DNA of 64,000 nucleotides from Desulfosarcina ovata subsp. ovata. Its GTDB lineage: Bacteria > Desulfobacterota > Desulfobacteria > Desulfobacterales > Desulfosarcinaceae. The stretch spans positions 5,675,724 to 5,739,723 of the forward strand of contig NZ_AP021879.1 in NCBI RefSeq assembly GCF_009689005.1, given 5' to 3'. The notes beneath the pieces were generated by a model. It was not told the DNA's origin and did not search any database. It was given only the letters and a program-made list of their open reading frames with translations. Shown here one piece after another: positions 41,575-50,937 of this stretch. Both the position numbers and the translations under genes were made by a program. Numbering within the stretch: the first letter of the stretch is position 1; the number at the start of each line of letters is the position of its first letter.

Positions 41575-42717
41575 ATGGTAAGATCGAATGCAGAGGAAAT
41601 GGTAAGACGCACCATTGCCCGATTCGTGGACCAGGAGATCATCCCGGTGGCCGGGGAACTGGATGAAAAAGGAGAACCGCCCAAAGCGCTCTACAAGAAG
41701 TTGGCCGATATGGGCGTCATCGGCATTCGCTACCCGAAGAAAGTCGGCGGCTCGGGAGGCAATACGACGCTGTATTGCATCATCATGGAAGAGTTGGCCA
41801 GGGGGCTGATGAGCCTGGGGTCCATGGTCGCTATGGAAGGCCTCATGGCCACCAATGGCTTGTACCTTTACGGCAGTGAGAAAATGCATGAAGCGTTTCT
41901 GAGACCTGCGCTGCGGGGAGAGAAAATCGGTGCCTTTCAACTCACGGAACCGGAGGCCGGATCTGATCTTGGCGCGGTAAAGACATCGGCTGTCAAGACA
42001 GGCGACGGCTGGGTCATCAACGGAATGAAAACCTGGTCCACGAACGGCCCCTTTGCGGATTTTCATACGGTCCTGTGCCAAACCAATCCCAAAAAAGGGC
42101 TGCGCGGGCTGATGTTCTTTCTGGTTCCCAGGGATACGCCCGGATTCTCGACCAGCAAGCGGTTCAAGACATTGGGTACGCGTACTTCCGCCCTTTCCGA
42201 GATCTATTTCAACAATTGCCATATTCCTGATGAATACCGATTGGGCGAAGAAGGGCGCGGACTGGATGTTTTACTTAAAATCTTATCGGAAATTCGTGCC
42301 ATGACGGCCGCACTGGCCATTGGATTGCATCGGGCGGCGCTCGATGATTCCATCCGCTATGTCAAGGAAAGGGAGTCGTTTGGCAAGCCCATCGGAAAAT
42401 ATCAGCTGATTCAGTCGAAAATCGCCAAAATGGCCATTGATCTGGAGGCATCGCGGATGATGTTAAAAAATGTCACCTGCTTGATCGACAACAAGGTGCC
42501 ATGCCTGAACAAGGCAACCATGGCAAAATATTTTAGCGTCGAAGCAGCTTGCAAGGCGAGTGACGAGGCCACCCGAATCTATGCCGGATATGGGTATTCA
42601 ATGGAATACGCTGTTCAGCGGTACTATCGAGACAATCGCTTCCTGCTTTCCGGCGGCGGCACGCACGAAGTCCTGTTAACGACGATTGCACGTGAAATAT
42701 TAAGCAAAGGGGTATGA
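41575..42717 (+). CDS. Acyl-CoA dehydrogenase family protein with atypical active site
   Basis: A 380-residue flavoprotein of the ACAD fold: FQLTEPEAGSDLGAVKTSA (FAD and substrate), GMKTWSTNGPFADF, the third domain IGLHRAALDDSIRYVKERES and the C-terminal AGYGYSMEYAVQRYYRDNRF. The Glu base usual in the C-terminal EGT motif is Gly here: the segment reads SGGGTHEV at residues 359-366. The alternative Glu of isovaleryl-CoA-type enzymes is Ile at the aligned position. The enzyme may use another base, work on an unusual substrate, or run as a reductase. It takes electrons to or from the ETF encoded just upstream and overlaps the next gene. Confidence 0.88.
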   Translation: MVRSNAEEMVRRTIARFVDQEIIPVAGELDEKGEPPKALYKKLADMGVIGIRYPKKVGGSGGNTTLYCIIMEELARGLMSLGSMVAMEGLMATNGLYLYGSEKMHEAFLRPALRGEKIGAFQLTEPEAGSDLGAVKTSAVKTGDGWVINGMKTWSTNGPFADFHTVLCQTNPKKGLRGLMFFLVPRDTPGFSTSKRFKTLGTRTSALSEIYFNNCHIPDEYRLGEEGRGLDVLLKILSEIRAMTAALAIGLHRAALDDSIRYVKERESFGKPIGKYQLIQSKIAKMAIDLEASRMMLKNVTCLIDNKVPCLNKATMAKYFSVEAACKASDEATRIYAGYGYSMEYAVQRYYRDNRFLLSGGGTHEVLLTTIAREILSKGV

Positions 42718-43112
42718 CGATGGACCGGAAGAGACTCAGAATATTGGTGGCCAAGCCCGGACTGGACGGCCATGACCGGGGAGCCAAAATCATCTCCCTG
42801 GCGCTTCGTGACGCCGGAATGGAAGTGATTTACTCGGGCCTGCATCAAAGCATCGAACAAATCGTATCGACAGCGGTACAGGAAAGTGTGGATATTATCG
42901 GCCTAAGCATCATGACCGGCGCCCACCTGAGTATCAGCCAAAACCTGGTCAATAAGCTGTCAGACGAGGGAATTGAGGACATGCGGATCGTTGTGGGAGG
43001 CGTGATACCGAAGAACGATATTCAAAAGCTGAAAGCCATGGGTGTCGCCGAAGTATTCCCCAACGGAACCAAGTTCGACCAGATTATCGATGGGTTGAAT
43101 GCATTGGTCTAA
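42714..43112 (+). CDS. B12-binding subunit of an acyl-CoA mutase (methylmalonyl-CoA mutase C-terminal type)
   Basis: A protein of about 130 residues that carries adenosylcobalamin for the mutase encoded next. The cobalamin motif is KPGLDGHDRGAKII (DxHxxG), followed by GLSIMTGAHL and VVGGVIPKNDI, which line the nucleotide tail pocket. The 42714 start overlaps the dehydrogenase stop as ATGA; the ATG at 42720 has better spacing to AAAGGGG and may be the real one. A separate small B12 subunit is the arrangement known from archaeal and many anaerobic bacterial mutases. Confidence 0.92.
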   Translation: MTMDRKRLRILVAKPGLDGHDRGAKIISLALRDAGMEVIYSGLHQSIEQIVSTAVQESVDIIGLSIMTGAHLSISQNLVNKLSDEGIEDMRIVVGGVIPKNDIQKLKAMGVAEVFPNGTKFDQIIDGLNALV

Positions 43113-43138
43113 CAAGCGTATGGCAAAGCGAGGTTAAC

Positions 43139-44767
43139 ATGGGCGTAGCCACCTATATAAAGAATGAGAAAGACAGTATCCAGAAAGTCATCTTGCAATC
43201 CGGAATAGAAGTAAAACCGGTTTATACCCCCGAGGATCTGAATAATGTGGGGTTTGACTACCAGACCGACCTTGGGGACCCCGGCGATTTTCCGTTTACG
43301 CGCAGCCTCCACCCCCTCGGTTATCGGAGCCGTAACTGGACCACCCGGCAGTACACCGGCTTCGGTACCCCGGAGGAAACCAATCAACGCTTCAAGCTGA
43401 TGATCGCCAACGGTCAGAATGGTCTCAATGTGGCGTTCGATCTGCCGACCCAAATGGGGCTCGATTCCGACGATCCCCGGGCCGAGGGCGAAGTCGGGCG
43501 TGTGGGCATGGCCGTGGATTCCCTGAAGGACTTCGAGACCGCCTTTCACGGCATCGATTTGAAGCGTATCGGCAGCGGCCTGACCATCAATGCCGTGGCC
43601 TCCATCATGCTGGCCATGTATCAGGCCGTGGCCGAGAAATACGGCTATAAGAAAAATCAGATTTCGGCCACGCCGCAAAACGACATTCTGAAAGAAGTCG
43701 TCGGCCGCGGTGCCTGGATATATCCCGTGGAGCATGGTGTCAGGCTGATCGGCGATACCATCGAATATGGCATGAAGGAGTTGCCCAGATGCAATCCGGT
43801 ATCGATTTGCGGGTATCATATCAGAGAGTCGGGGGCCAATCCGGCCCAGGAAATCGCTTACGCGTTCCTGATTGCATTTGCCTATGTGGATAATGTGGCC
43901 GCCCGCGGGTACCAAGCCGAAGATTTTGTCGGCCGTTTTTCTTTTAATTTGAATATTTACGGAAACCTTTGGGAGACCGTGGCCAAATTCCGTGCTGCCA
44001 GGAAACTGTGGGCCAAGCTGCTGCGGGAGCGCTATCATGTCCAAAATAAAAAGTCGCTCTTTCTGCGGGGGCTTTTTGGCGGCGGCGGCTCCGGACTGAC
44101 CAAGGAGCAGCCCGAAAACAACATCATGCGCGGCGCCTATTATGTACTGGCGGCAGCGCTGGGCGGCGCCCAGACCACGGCCCTGTGTTCCTTCGACGAG
44201 GCGTATTCCATTCCCACCGAACGATCGACACTCCTGTCCCTTCGGACCCTTCAAATTCTCATGGATGAGACCGGACTCAGGGATACGGTGGACCCCCTGG
44301 CCGGATCCTATTTTATTGAAACCCTCACCAAGCAGATGGAAGATAAAATTCTCTCCGAAATGGCTGAGATCGAAAGTGTTGGCGGAATCGTAAAAGGTAT
44401 TTCCTCTGGTGAAGTTCAACGCAGAGTCGCCAAACAGGCTTACGAATATGAGAAAAGATTGCAAAACGGAGAGGCCATCAAGGTCGGTGTGAACAAATAC
44501 ATGGAAGGTGTTACCAAGGAAGTTGAATTGCACCAATATGACAATTCGTGGGCCAAGCGGCAGATCGATAACCTGAAAGCGTTAAAGCAAACCCGCAACA
44601 ACACTGAGGTGGAAAAGACGCTTGGTGCGTTGCGGGGTGCCGCGGAGAATAATGAGAACGTGATGCCGTATCTGGTCGAGTGCTGCAAGGCCTATGCAAC
44701 CGTGGGAGAAATGGCGGATGTGTTCAGGGACGTTTTTGGTGAATTCGAAGAGCCGAGCTTATTTTAA
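43139..44767 (+). CDS. Adenosylcobalamin-dependent acyl-CoA mutase, large subunit (methylmalonyl-CoA mutase-like)
   Basis: A 542-residue TIM-barrel subunit without a B12 domain, which is supplied by the preceding gene. Motifs are WTTRQYTGFGTPEETN (the Tyr of RQY is the radical-guiding residue of methylmalonyl-CoA mutase), VAFDLPTQMGLDSDDPRAEG, ATPQNDILKE and CGYHIRESGANPAQE with the active-site His. The Tyr argues against the 2-hydroxyisobutyryl-CoA type (Ile) and the isobutyryl-CoA type (Phe). GVRLIGDTIEYG keeps the Arg that binds the methylmalonyl carboxylate region, though YPVEHGVR differs from the usual PKPSMR. Methylmalonyl-CoA or a close relative is the likely substrate. Confidence 0.88.
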   Translation: MGVATYIKNEKDSIQKVILQSGIEVKPVYTPEDLNNVGFDYQTDLGDPGDFPFTRSLHPLGYRSRNWTTRQYTGFGTPEETNQRFKLMIANGQNGLNVAFDLPTQMGLDSDDPRAEGEVGRVGMAVDSLKDFETAFHGIDLKRIGSGLTINAVASIMLAMYQAVAEKYGYKKNQISATPQNDILKEVVGRGAWIYPVEHGVRLIGDTIEYGMKELPRCNPVSICGYHIRESGANPAQEIAYAFLIAFAYVDNVAARGYQAEDFVGRFSFNLNIYGNLWETVAKFRAARKLWAKLLRERYHVQNKKSLFLRGLFGGGGSGLTKEQPENNIMRGAYYVLAAALGGAQTTALCSFDEAYSIPTERSTLLSLRTLQILMDETGLRDTVDPLAGSYFIETLTKQMEDKILSEMAEIESVGGIVKGISSGEVQRRVAKQAYEYEKRLQNGEAIKVGVNKYMEGVTKEVELHQYDNSWAKRQIDNLKALKQTRNNTEVEKTLGALRGAAENNENVMPYLVECCKAYATVGEMADVFRDVFGEFEEPSLF

Positions 44768-44793
44768 GATTGATTGAAGGTCTAGGAGGTTAA

Positions 44794-46887
44794 ATGTCAG
44801 CTAACTGTTATCGGCTTGGATGCGATATCGGTGGTACATTCACCGATTTCGTGCTCCTTAACGACCAGACAGGAGAACTCTCCGTCCATAAGTGCCTGAC
44901 CACGCCCAATGATCCATCCGATGCCGTGGAAATCGGTATCCAGGCATTGACCGGCAACGTTCCCGGATGTCTGGAAAAACTCGACGAAATCATTCATGGC
45001 ACGACCCTGGTCATCAACTCCATCATCGAAAGAAAAGGGGTCAAAACCGGTTTGATCACCACCAAAGGCTTTCGCGACGTGCTCGAACTGGGCCGTGAGA
45101 GCCGTTACGCCGTCTATGACGTATTCTGCGAGTACCCCCAACCGCTGGTGCCGCGGCGCTATCGCCTGGAGGTGGACGAGCGCCTCAGGAGCGACGGATC
45201 GGTGATCAAGCCGCTGAACCGGGAAGAGGCCCGCGGGGTCGTCCGGGACCTGCTGGCCATGGGCGTCGAATCCATTGCCGTCTGCCTGCTCAATTCCTTT
45301 GAGAATCCCAAGCATGAACTGATGTTGCAGGAGATCATCCAGGAAGAGGCGCCGGGGATGTCGGTATCGATCTCCTTCGATGTCCTGCCTCAAATCAAGG
45401 AATACGAACGCACGAGCACTACGGTTACCAACGCCTATGTGAAACCCATCACCGAGAAATATCTCGACAAGCTGACCGATCGCCTGGAATCCATCGGGGT
45501 AAAGAGCAAGCTGTTCATTATGCTTTCCAGCGGCGGCATCACATCGGTCGAGACCGCGTCCAAATTTCCGGTCCGCATCATCGAGTCCGGTCCCACCGCG
45601 GCCGTCATTTCGGGTCAATACTACAGCAAACTCTTCAATATACCGGAGATTTTCTGTTTCGACATGGGGGGGACCACCGCAAAGTCGTGCCTGATCCAGG
45701 AAGGCGTTGCGGGGGTCGTACCGACCTTTGAGGTCGGGCGCGTTCAGCGCTTCGCCAAGGGCAGCGGGTTGACCATTCAGGTGCCGGTGGTGGATCTCAT
45801 GGAGATCGGCGCCGGTGGGGGGTCAATTGCCGGTGTCAGCAAAATGGGGACGTTGCAGGTCGGCCCTGAGAGTGCCGGCGCCGATCCGGGGCCCATCTGC
45901 TACGACCAAGGCGGCATGTATCCCTGCGTCACCGACGCCGACCTGCTGCTGGGATACTTGAACCCGGACTATTTTCTCGGCGGCGAGATGGCCCTCAACC
46001 TGGATAAGGCGCAAGAGGGAATCAAGACCATGATCGCCGATCCACTGAACGTCTCTTCCATCCAGGCCACCTGGGGCATCCACGATCTGATCAATGAAAC
46101 CATGGCCGCCGCCGCGAAAACCCATATCGCCGAGAAAGGTGGCAATCCGAAGCTGGTGACCATTGTCGCCTTCGGCGGCGCAGGTCCCGTGCACGCCTAT
46201 GGCTTGGCCAAAAAGCTGGGTGCCCCGCGCCTGATCATTCCGCCCAATGCGGGGGTTGGCTCGGCGATGGGGTTTTTCACGGCGCCACGCGCATTTGATC
46301 TCGTCCGCAGTCACAAGGTCAGCCTGGAAGGTGCCGACTTTGCTGAAATCGAATCGATTTTCAAGTCCATGGAGGCCGAGGGACTCAAAACCGTCATGAA
46401 AACAGGAGGCGGAGAGGACGTCACCTTTGAACGGTCCATCGACGTCAGATTCGTGGGGCAGGGCTCCGAAACCAATATCGACGTACCGTCAACGGATTTC
46501 ACCCGTCTGAACATGGCTGACATCCGCGAGCGGTACGACAACATTTATGAAAAACTCTTTGGGCGAACCTATCCGGACTCTCCCGTGGAATTTATCAATT
46601 TCAAGGTGCGCGCCAGTCTTCCCGCCCGGTTGTTGACACTCCAGGAAAGGGACTTTTCGCACAATTCCCTTGGGGGGGCGAGGAAAGGCAGCCGTCCGGC
46701 CTTCTCTGAAATTGCCGGGGATTTCGTTCATTACACAGTGTACGACCGTTACCTGTTACCGGCCGATGTCAGTTTCAAAGGACCTGCCATCATAGAGGAA
46801 AAAGAATCCACAGTCATTGTCGGCGAAGATGCGTCGGTATCCATGGACCGCTACGGGTTTTTGTGGATCGATCTGGAGGATGAATAA
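44794..46887 (+). CDS. Hydantoinase/oxoprolinase subunit A (HyuA family), first copy
   Basis: A 697-residue ATP-using subunit of the acetone-carboxylase, acetophenone-carboxylase, N-methylhydantoinase and 5-oxoprolinase family. It has GCDIGGTFTDFVLLND at the start, HGTTLVINSIIERKG, CFDMGGTTAKSCLI and IGAGGGSIAGVSK, all parts of the actin-like ATP fold. AGGAGG precedes the start. The partner B subunit starts 1 bp after its stop. No small third subunit of acetone carboxylase is present, so acetone is not indicated. In this operon it probably performs an ATP-dependent ring opening or carboxylation on the pathway substrate; which one is unknown. Confidence 0.87.
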   Translation: MSANCYRLGCDIGGTFTDFVLLNDQTGELSVHKCLTTPNDPSDAVEIGIQALTGNVPGCLEKLDEIIHGTTLVINSIIERKGVKTGLITTKGFRDVLELGRESRYAVYDVFCEYPQPLVPRRYRLEVDERLRSDGSVIKPLNREEARGVVRDLLAMGVESIAVCLLNSFENPKHELMLQEIIQEEAPGMSVSISFDVLPQIKEYERTSTTVTNAYVKPITEKYLDKLTDRLESIGVKSKLFIMLSSGGITSVETASKFPVRIIESGPTAAVISGQYYSKLFNIPEIFCFDMGGTTAKSCLIQEGVAGVVPTFEVGRVQRFAKGSGLTIQVPVVDLMEIGAGGGSIAGVSKMGTLQVGPESAGADPGPICYDQGGMYPCVTDADLLLGYLNPDYFLGGEMALNLDKAQEGIKTMIADPLNVSSIQATWGIHDLINETMAAAAKTHIAEKGGNPKLVTIVAFGGAGPVHAYGLAKKLGAPRLIIPPNAGVGSAMGFFTAPRAFDLVRSHKVSLEGADFAEIESIFKSMEAEGLKTVMKTGGGEDVTFERSIDVRFVGQGSETNIDVPSTDFTRLNMADIRERYDNIYEKLFGRTYPDSPVEFINFKVRASLPARLLTLQERDFSHNSLGGARKGSRPAFSEIAGDFVHYTVYDRYLLPADVSFKGPAIIEEKESTVIVGEDASVSMDRYGFLWIDLEDE

Positions 46888-46888
46888 A

Positions 46889-48616
46889 ATGAAACGGAAA
46901 TTCGATCCGATTACCCTGGAAATCCTATGGCGGCGGCTGATCTCCATCGTGGACGAGGCCGATGGTTCCGTGGCCAGAACGGCATTTTCCAGCTTGTTGC
47001 GGGACGCCCATGATTACACGTGCATGTTTACCGACCGGCGGGGAAGGGAACTGGCCCAGGGTTCATTTGTTACCCCCGGCCAATCCGGGGCCATGGCCAT
47101 CGGCGTAAGAAAACTGGTTTCCGGACTGGATGAATCCAGCTTGCATCCGGGTGACATCTTCATCACCAACGATCCCTGGGCCCTGGCCGGCCATTTGAAT
47201 GACGTCTGCGTGCTGTCTCCCATCTTCCATCAAAAAAAGCTGGTGGCTTATACGGCATGCGTGTTTCACCATTCGGACATCGGTGGCCGGGTCTCTTCGG
47301 ACAACCATGATGTCTTTGAGGACGGGCTGTTTATCCCCTTCGTGAAACTCTACCAGGCGGGCGAGCTGAACGAGGCCGTGCTGGAAATGATTCGCTGGAA
47401 TGTCCGCACACCGGATGAGGTCATCGGTGATATCCGGTCCCAGATTTCCGCCAATCATGTATGCGCCGAGAAAATCTGCCGCATGCTGGAAGAGTACAAC
47501 ATGGATTGCCTCGACGATCTGGCCGACGAGATCATCGATCGCACGGAAAAAAGCATGCGCCTATCCATCAGTCAGGTGCCTAGCGGGGTTTACCGTGCCG
47601 AGGGAATCATCGAGCAGATGGACGGGCGTGAGGATCTGGTGGTCAAGGCCGCGGTGACGGTGGACAATGGAAACATCACCGTCGATTTGGATGGTTCCTC
47701 AGGCCAGGTGGACTGGGGCGGCAACGTCGTCTACAATTTTACCTACGCCTATGTCTTCATGGCCTTGAAAAGCATGTTCGATCCGGAACTGCCCAACAAT
47801 CACGGGTGTTCCCGGCCCATTGTGCTCAAGGCACCGGTGGGCAGCATCGTCAATTGCAAGTTCCCGGTGGCCGTGGCGGCCCGAATGCAGATCGGTCACT
47901 TTGTCACGGAAATCATTTATCGCGCCATGGCCCAGGTGCTGCCCGACCGGGTCGTTGCCGCCTCGGGCGGGACCCCGGCGGCCATGAATATCTTCTACGG
48001 CAAACGAGGCGACGGCCAGCCCTTCCATTCGGTGATCATCCGCGGCGGCGGCATGGGTGCCAGCGAAGACGCGGATGGTCCGCATGTCTATATCTTTCCC
48101 GCCAACGGGGCCAATACACCCGTTGAGATTTTCGAGAGCGACACACCGATTATCGTTGAGCAGAGAAGCGTGATTGCCGATTCCGGCGGGCCGGGCAAGC
48201 AGCGCGGTGGGTTGGGAAAGGTAGAGGTGTTCCGCATTCCCGACGACGCGTATGCCCCATCCGGTCCCGTGAACCTGGGTATCCAGGCGGGACGTTTTCG
48301 CTATCCGCCGCATGGATTGGCCGATGGCCAATATGGTCAGCTGGCGCAATTTTCCGTAAATGGCAATCCGGGAAATCCCTACGGTCTGACGCAACTGGTA
48401 CCCGGCGATGTCATCACCATGGACGCCGCTGGAGGCGGTGGGTATGGCCCGCCTTTGGAGCGGGACATCGAGTTGGTGGCAAATGATGTTTTAGATGGCT
48501 ATGTGAGTCTTCATAATGCCAAAACAATTTATGGCGTAATCATCGACCCGGCGACCATGGCGGTCGATATGGAGGCAACGCTCTCATACCGCGCAACCCA
48601 ACGGAAGATACCATAA
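46889..48616 (+). CDS. Hydantoinase/oxoprolinase subunit B (HyuB family), first copy
   Basis: A 575-residue partner of the preceding A subunit. Family stretches are FDPITLEILWRRL, DPWALAGHLNDVCVL, VFHHSDIGGRVSS, RGGGMGASEDADGP and DSGGPGKQRGGLG, ending with GGGGYGPPLERD. I use the ATG at 46889, which lies nine bases behind GGAGG; the ATG at 46880 would overlap the A-subunit gene. A 41-bp gap separates it from the molybdoenzyme genes. The substrate is not evident from sequence. Confidence 0.87.
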   Translation: MKRKFDPITLEILWRRLISIVDEADGSVARTAFSSLLRDAHDYTCMFTDRRGRELAQGSFVTPGQSGAMAIGVRKLVSGLDESSLHPGDIFITNDPWALAGHLNDVCVLSPIFHQKKLVAYTACVFHHSDIGGRVSSDNHDVFEDGLFIPFVKLYQAGELNEAVLEMIRWNVRTPDEVIGDIRSQISANHVCAEKICRMLEEYNMDCLDDLADEIIDRTEKSMRLSISQVPSGVYRAEGIIEQMDGREDLVVKAAVTVDNGNITVDLDGSSGQVDWGGNVVYNFTYAYVFMALKSMFDPELPNNHGCSRPIVLKAPVGSIVNCKFPVAVAARMQIGHFVTEIIYRAMAQVLPDRVVAASGGTPAAMNIFYGKRGDGQPFHSVIIRGGGMGASEDADGPHVYIFPANGANTPVEIFESDTPIIVEQRSVIADSGGPGKQRGGLGKVEVFRIPDDAYAPSGPVNLGIQAGRFRYPPHGLADGQYGQLAQFSVNGNPGNPYGLTQLVPGDVITMDAAGGGGYGPPLERDIELVANDVLDGYVSLHNAKTIYGVIIDPATMAVDMEATLSYRATQRKIP

Positions 48617-48657
48617 AATGAAACCCATCAATCACGGTAACCCATAAGGAGAACGCT

Positions 48658-50937
48658 GTGGCGACCAACCAGAATATTATCGGAAAAAGAGTTATCCGAA
48701 GCGATTCTTTGGCCAAGGTCACGGGTACGGCAGATTACACCGCCGACTTGAAGATGCCCAACATGCTGGTGGCGAAAGTGCTGCGCAGCCCGCATGCCCA
48801 CGCCAGGATCAACAGTATCGACGTCAGCGAAGCATTGAAGATGCCGGGGGTGAAAGCCGCCATCAGCGGTTTTGACGGCTATGGAATCAAATGGGGGGTC
48901 TTCCGCTACACCCAGGACCATGACATGCTTCCCACGGACAAGGTCCGCTATATCGGCGAGGACGTGGCCGCGGTCGCTGCCGTTGATGAGCAAACGGCCA
49001 TCGAGGCACTCTCCCGCATCAAAGTGGACTATGAACTCCTGCCGGCCGTTTACGATCCCATCGAGGCCATGCAGGACGGCGCGCCGCTGATCCATGACCA
49101 GTACAAGAACAACATCAACATCCACGTGAATATCGAGGAGGGAGAAGTCGACAAGGCCATGGAGCGTGCCTTCCTCGTCCGGGAAGACACGTTCAAATCC
49201 GCCGGCGAAGCCTACGCCATGATGGAGCCGTACGCGGTCGTCGCATCTTACAAGAATGGCTACCTTGACCTGTGGATGCCCAATGCCGGGCCCCACGTCC
49301 GCGCCAAAGCGATCGCCAACCTGCTCAAGATGCCCCTGAACAAGGTGCGCGTACGTCACATCAACTCCGGCGGTGCCTTTGGCGGCCGATCGGAGGTGGC
49401 CCCTGGAGATCTCGTGGCATCGCTTTTGGCCATAAAGAGCGGCAAACCGGTCAAGCTCGTTCTTTCCCGCGAGGAGAACGCCACCAGCACGAGACAGATC
49501 CACGACATGATCGCAACCATCAAAACGGGAATGGCAAAGGACGGCACCATCGTCGCCAAGGACTATCGGGTGATCTATGACGGTGGCGCCTACAGCTCCA
49601 CAGGCCCCATCGCCACCTCGATTCCCTATTATGTGTACGAGGAATGCTACCGTTTGCCCAATGTCCGCTACAACGGCTACCGGATCATCACCAATAAAGG
49701 CATCCGGGGAATGTACGGTTGCCATGGAAGAGCCTTCATGGGCGGTAATGAGGCCCAGATGGATCTGATGGCCAAAGAACTCGGCATGGATCCCGTGGAG
49801 ATACGCCTCAAGAACGGCCTCACGGCCGGTGAAATGACCGCCACGAAATCCAAAATCACCAGCTGTGGCCTGAAAGAGACCATCAACATCACCTCGGAGA
49901 AAACGGACTTCAAGAAACGATGGGACCGGACACAGAGTCCCAAAGGCATCGGGATGGGGTGCATCGCCATCATGTGCGGCTTTCCCATGGGTTTTCGTTC
50001 CCTGTCGACCTGTTATCTCAAGATCAATGATGACGGCTATGTGACGCTCGTGACCGGCGTGGTGGACAACGGGCAGGGAAACGAATCCATGGTGATCCAG
50101 GCCGCCTCCGAGATCCTCGGTGTGCCCATGGAGGACATCAACCTCGTGAACGCCGACACGGAAGTCACCAACCTCGATCCGGGCGCCTATTCCCAAGCGG
50201 CGGCCTTTGTGAGCACCAACGCGGTGAAGGTGGCCTGCGAGAACGCCCGCCAGCAGATTGCCACGATTGCAGCTGAAAAGCTGGGGGTCCCCGAGACGGA
50301 CATCGCGCTAAAGGATCGGCTCGTCTATTCCTTGGACAACCCCGAAAAGAAGATGCCCCTCCGATGGGTCGTGCGCGAGGCTTTTGCCAGGGCGACACCG
50401 ATCGCTGCCACAGGCACGTTTTTCCCCAATATCGATCTGAAACGGGAGTGGATATCAAGACCTTGGGGCCAGATGGCGGGAACCTTCTCCTATGCCACAT
50501 CCGTGGCCGAGGTCTCCATCGATCCGGAAACCGGAGAAGTCACGGTTCCCCATTTCACGGCCGCCCACGATTGCGGGCGGGCCATCAATCCCATGGCCGT
50601 CGAAGGGCAAATGGAAGGCTCCGTCCAACAGGCGGGAATGGCGGCCATCACCGAGGGCAACCTGTGGGACGGCGGCCACCTGCTGAATCCGGATCTCTTG
50701 GACTATAAAATCCCGCTGGCCTGTGACATGCCGGAAATCGATGCCATCATCGTGGAATCCATTGATCCGGCGGGGCCGTTCGGAGCCAAGGAAGGCGGTA
50801 TTGCCATCCGTATGAACGCCTACAGTGCCATTGCCTGTGCGGTAACGCAGGCCACGGGCACGCTTTTCAAGGAATTTCCCCTGACGCCGGACAAGGTTTT
50901 GGAACTGGTAGAAAACGGGAAGGAGGAAAAAAGATGA
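48658..50937 (+). CDS. Molybdenum hydroxylase family large subunit (4-hydroxybenzoyl-CoA-reductase-like set)
   Basis: A 759-residue molybdopterin-binding subunit with a GTG start behind AAGGAGAAC. It has RSPHAHARINSIDVSEA, AYAMMEPYAVVASY, RHINSGGAFGGRSEV, GVVDNGQGNE and AHDCGRAINPMAVEGQMEGS. Near the C-terminus, where the family carries the catalytic Glu in GAKGVGE, the sequence is GAKEGGIAIRM: the usual Glu position is Ile and a Glu lies three residues earlier. This differs clearly from the xanthine dehydrogenase at 19272. The stop overlaps the FAD subunit as ATGA. With an FAD subunit that has a [4Fe-4S] loop, it may act as a low-potential reductase or dehydrogenase on an aromatic or heterocyclic CoA ester. 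Confidence 0.88.
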   Translation: MATNQNIIGKRVIRSDSLAKVTGTADYTADLKMPNMLVAKVLRSPHAHARINSIDVSEALKMPGVKAAISGFDGYGIKWGVFRYTQDHDMLPTDKVRYIGEDVAAVAAVDEQTAIEALSRIKVDYELLPAVYDPIEAMQDGAPLIHDQYKNNINIHVNIEEGEVDKAMERAFLVREDTFKSAGEAYAMMEPYAVVASYKNGYLDLWMPNAGPHVRAKAIANLLKMPLNKVRVRHINSGGAFGGRSEVAPGDLVASLLAIKSGKPVKLVLSREENATSTRQIHDMIATIKTGMAKDGTIVAKDYRVIYDGGAYSSTGPIATSIPYYVYEECYRLPNVRYNGYRIITNKGIRGMYGCHGRAFMGGNEAQMDLMAKELGMDPVEIRLKNGLTAGEMTATKSKITSCGLKETINITSEKTDFKKRWDRTQSPKGIGMGCIAIMCGFPMGFRSLSTCYLKINDDGYVTLVTGVVDNGQGNESMVIQAASEILGVPMEDINLVNADTEVTNLDPGAYSQAAAFVSTNAVKVACENARQQIATIAAEKLGVPETDIALKDRLVYSLDNPEKKMPLRWVVREAFARATPIAATGTFFPNIDLKREWISRPWGQMAGTFSYATSVAEVSIDPETGEVTVPHFTAAHDCGRAINPMAVEGQMEGSVQQAGMAAITEGNLWDGGHLLNPDLLDYKIPLACDMPEIDAIIVESIDPAGPFGAKEGGIAIRMNAYSAIACAVTQATGTLFKEFPLTPDKVLELVENGKEEKR

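Noticed and set aside
43109..44536. 475-residue minus-strand ORF opposite the mutase
   Set aside because: It is a shadow frame of the mutase gene with no family resemblance; similar long antisense frames elsewhere were rejected for the same reason.
43139..44767. 2-hydroxyisobutyryl-CoA mutase (anaerobic acetone route)
   Set aside because: The diagnostic pocket residue is Tyr in RQYTGF, not Ile.
44794..48616. Assignment of the first HyuAB pair as acetone carboxylase
   Set aside because: No AcxC-like small subunit is encoded, and the subunit lengths and operon partners do not fit.
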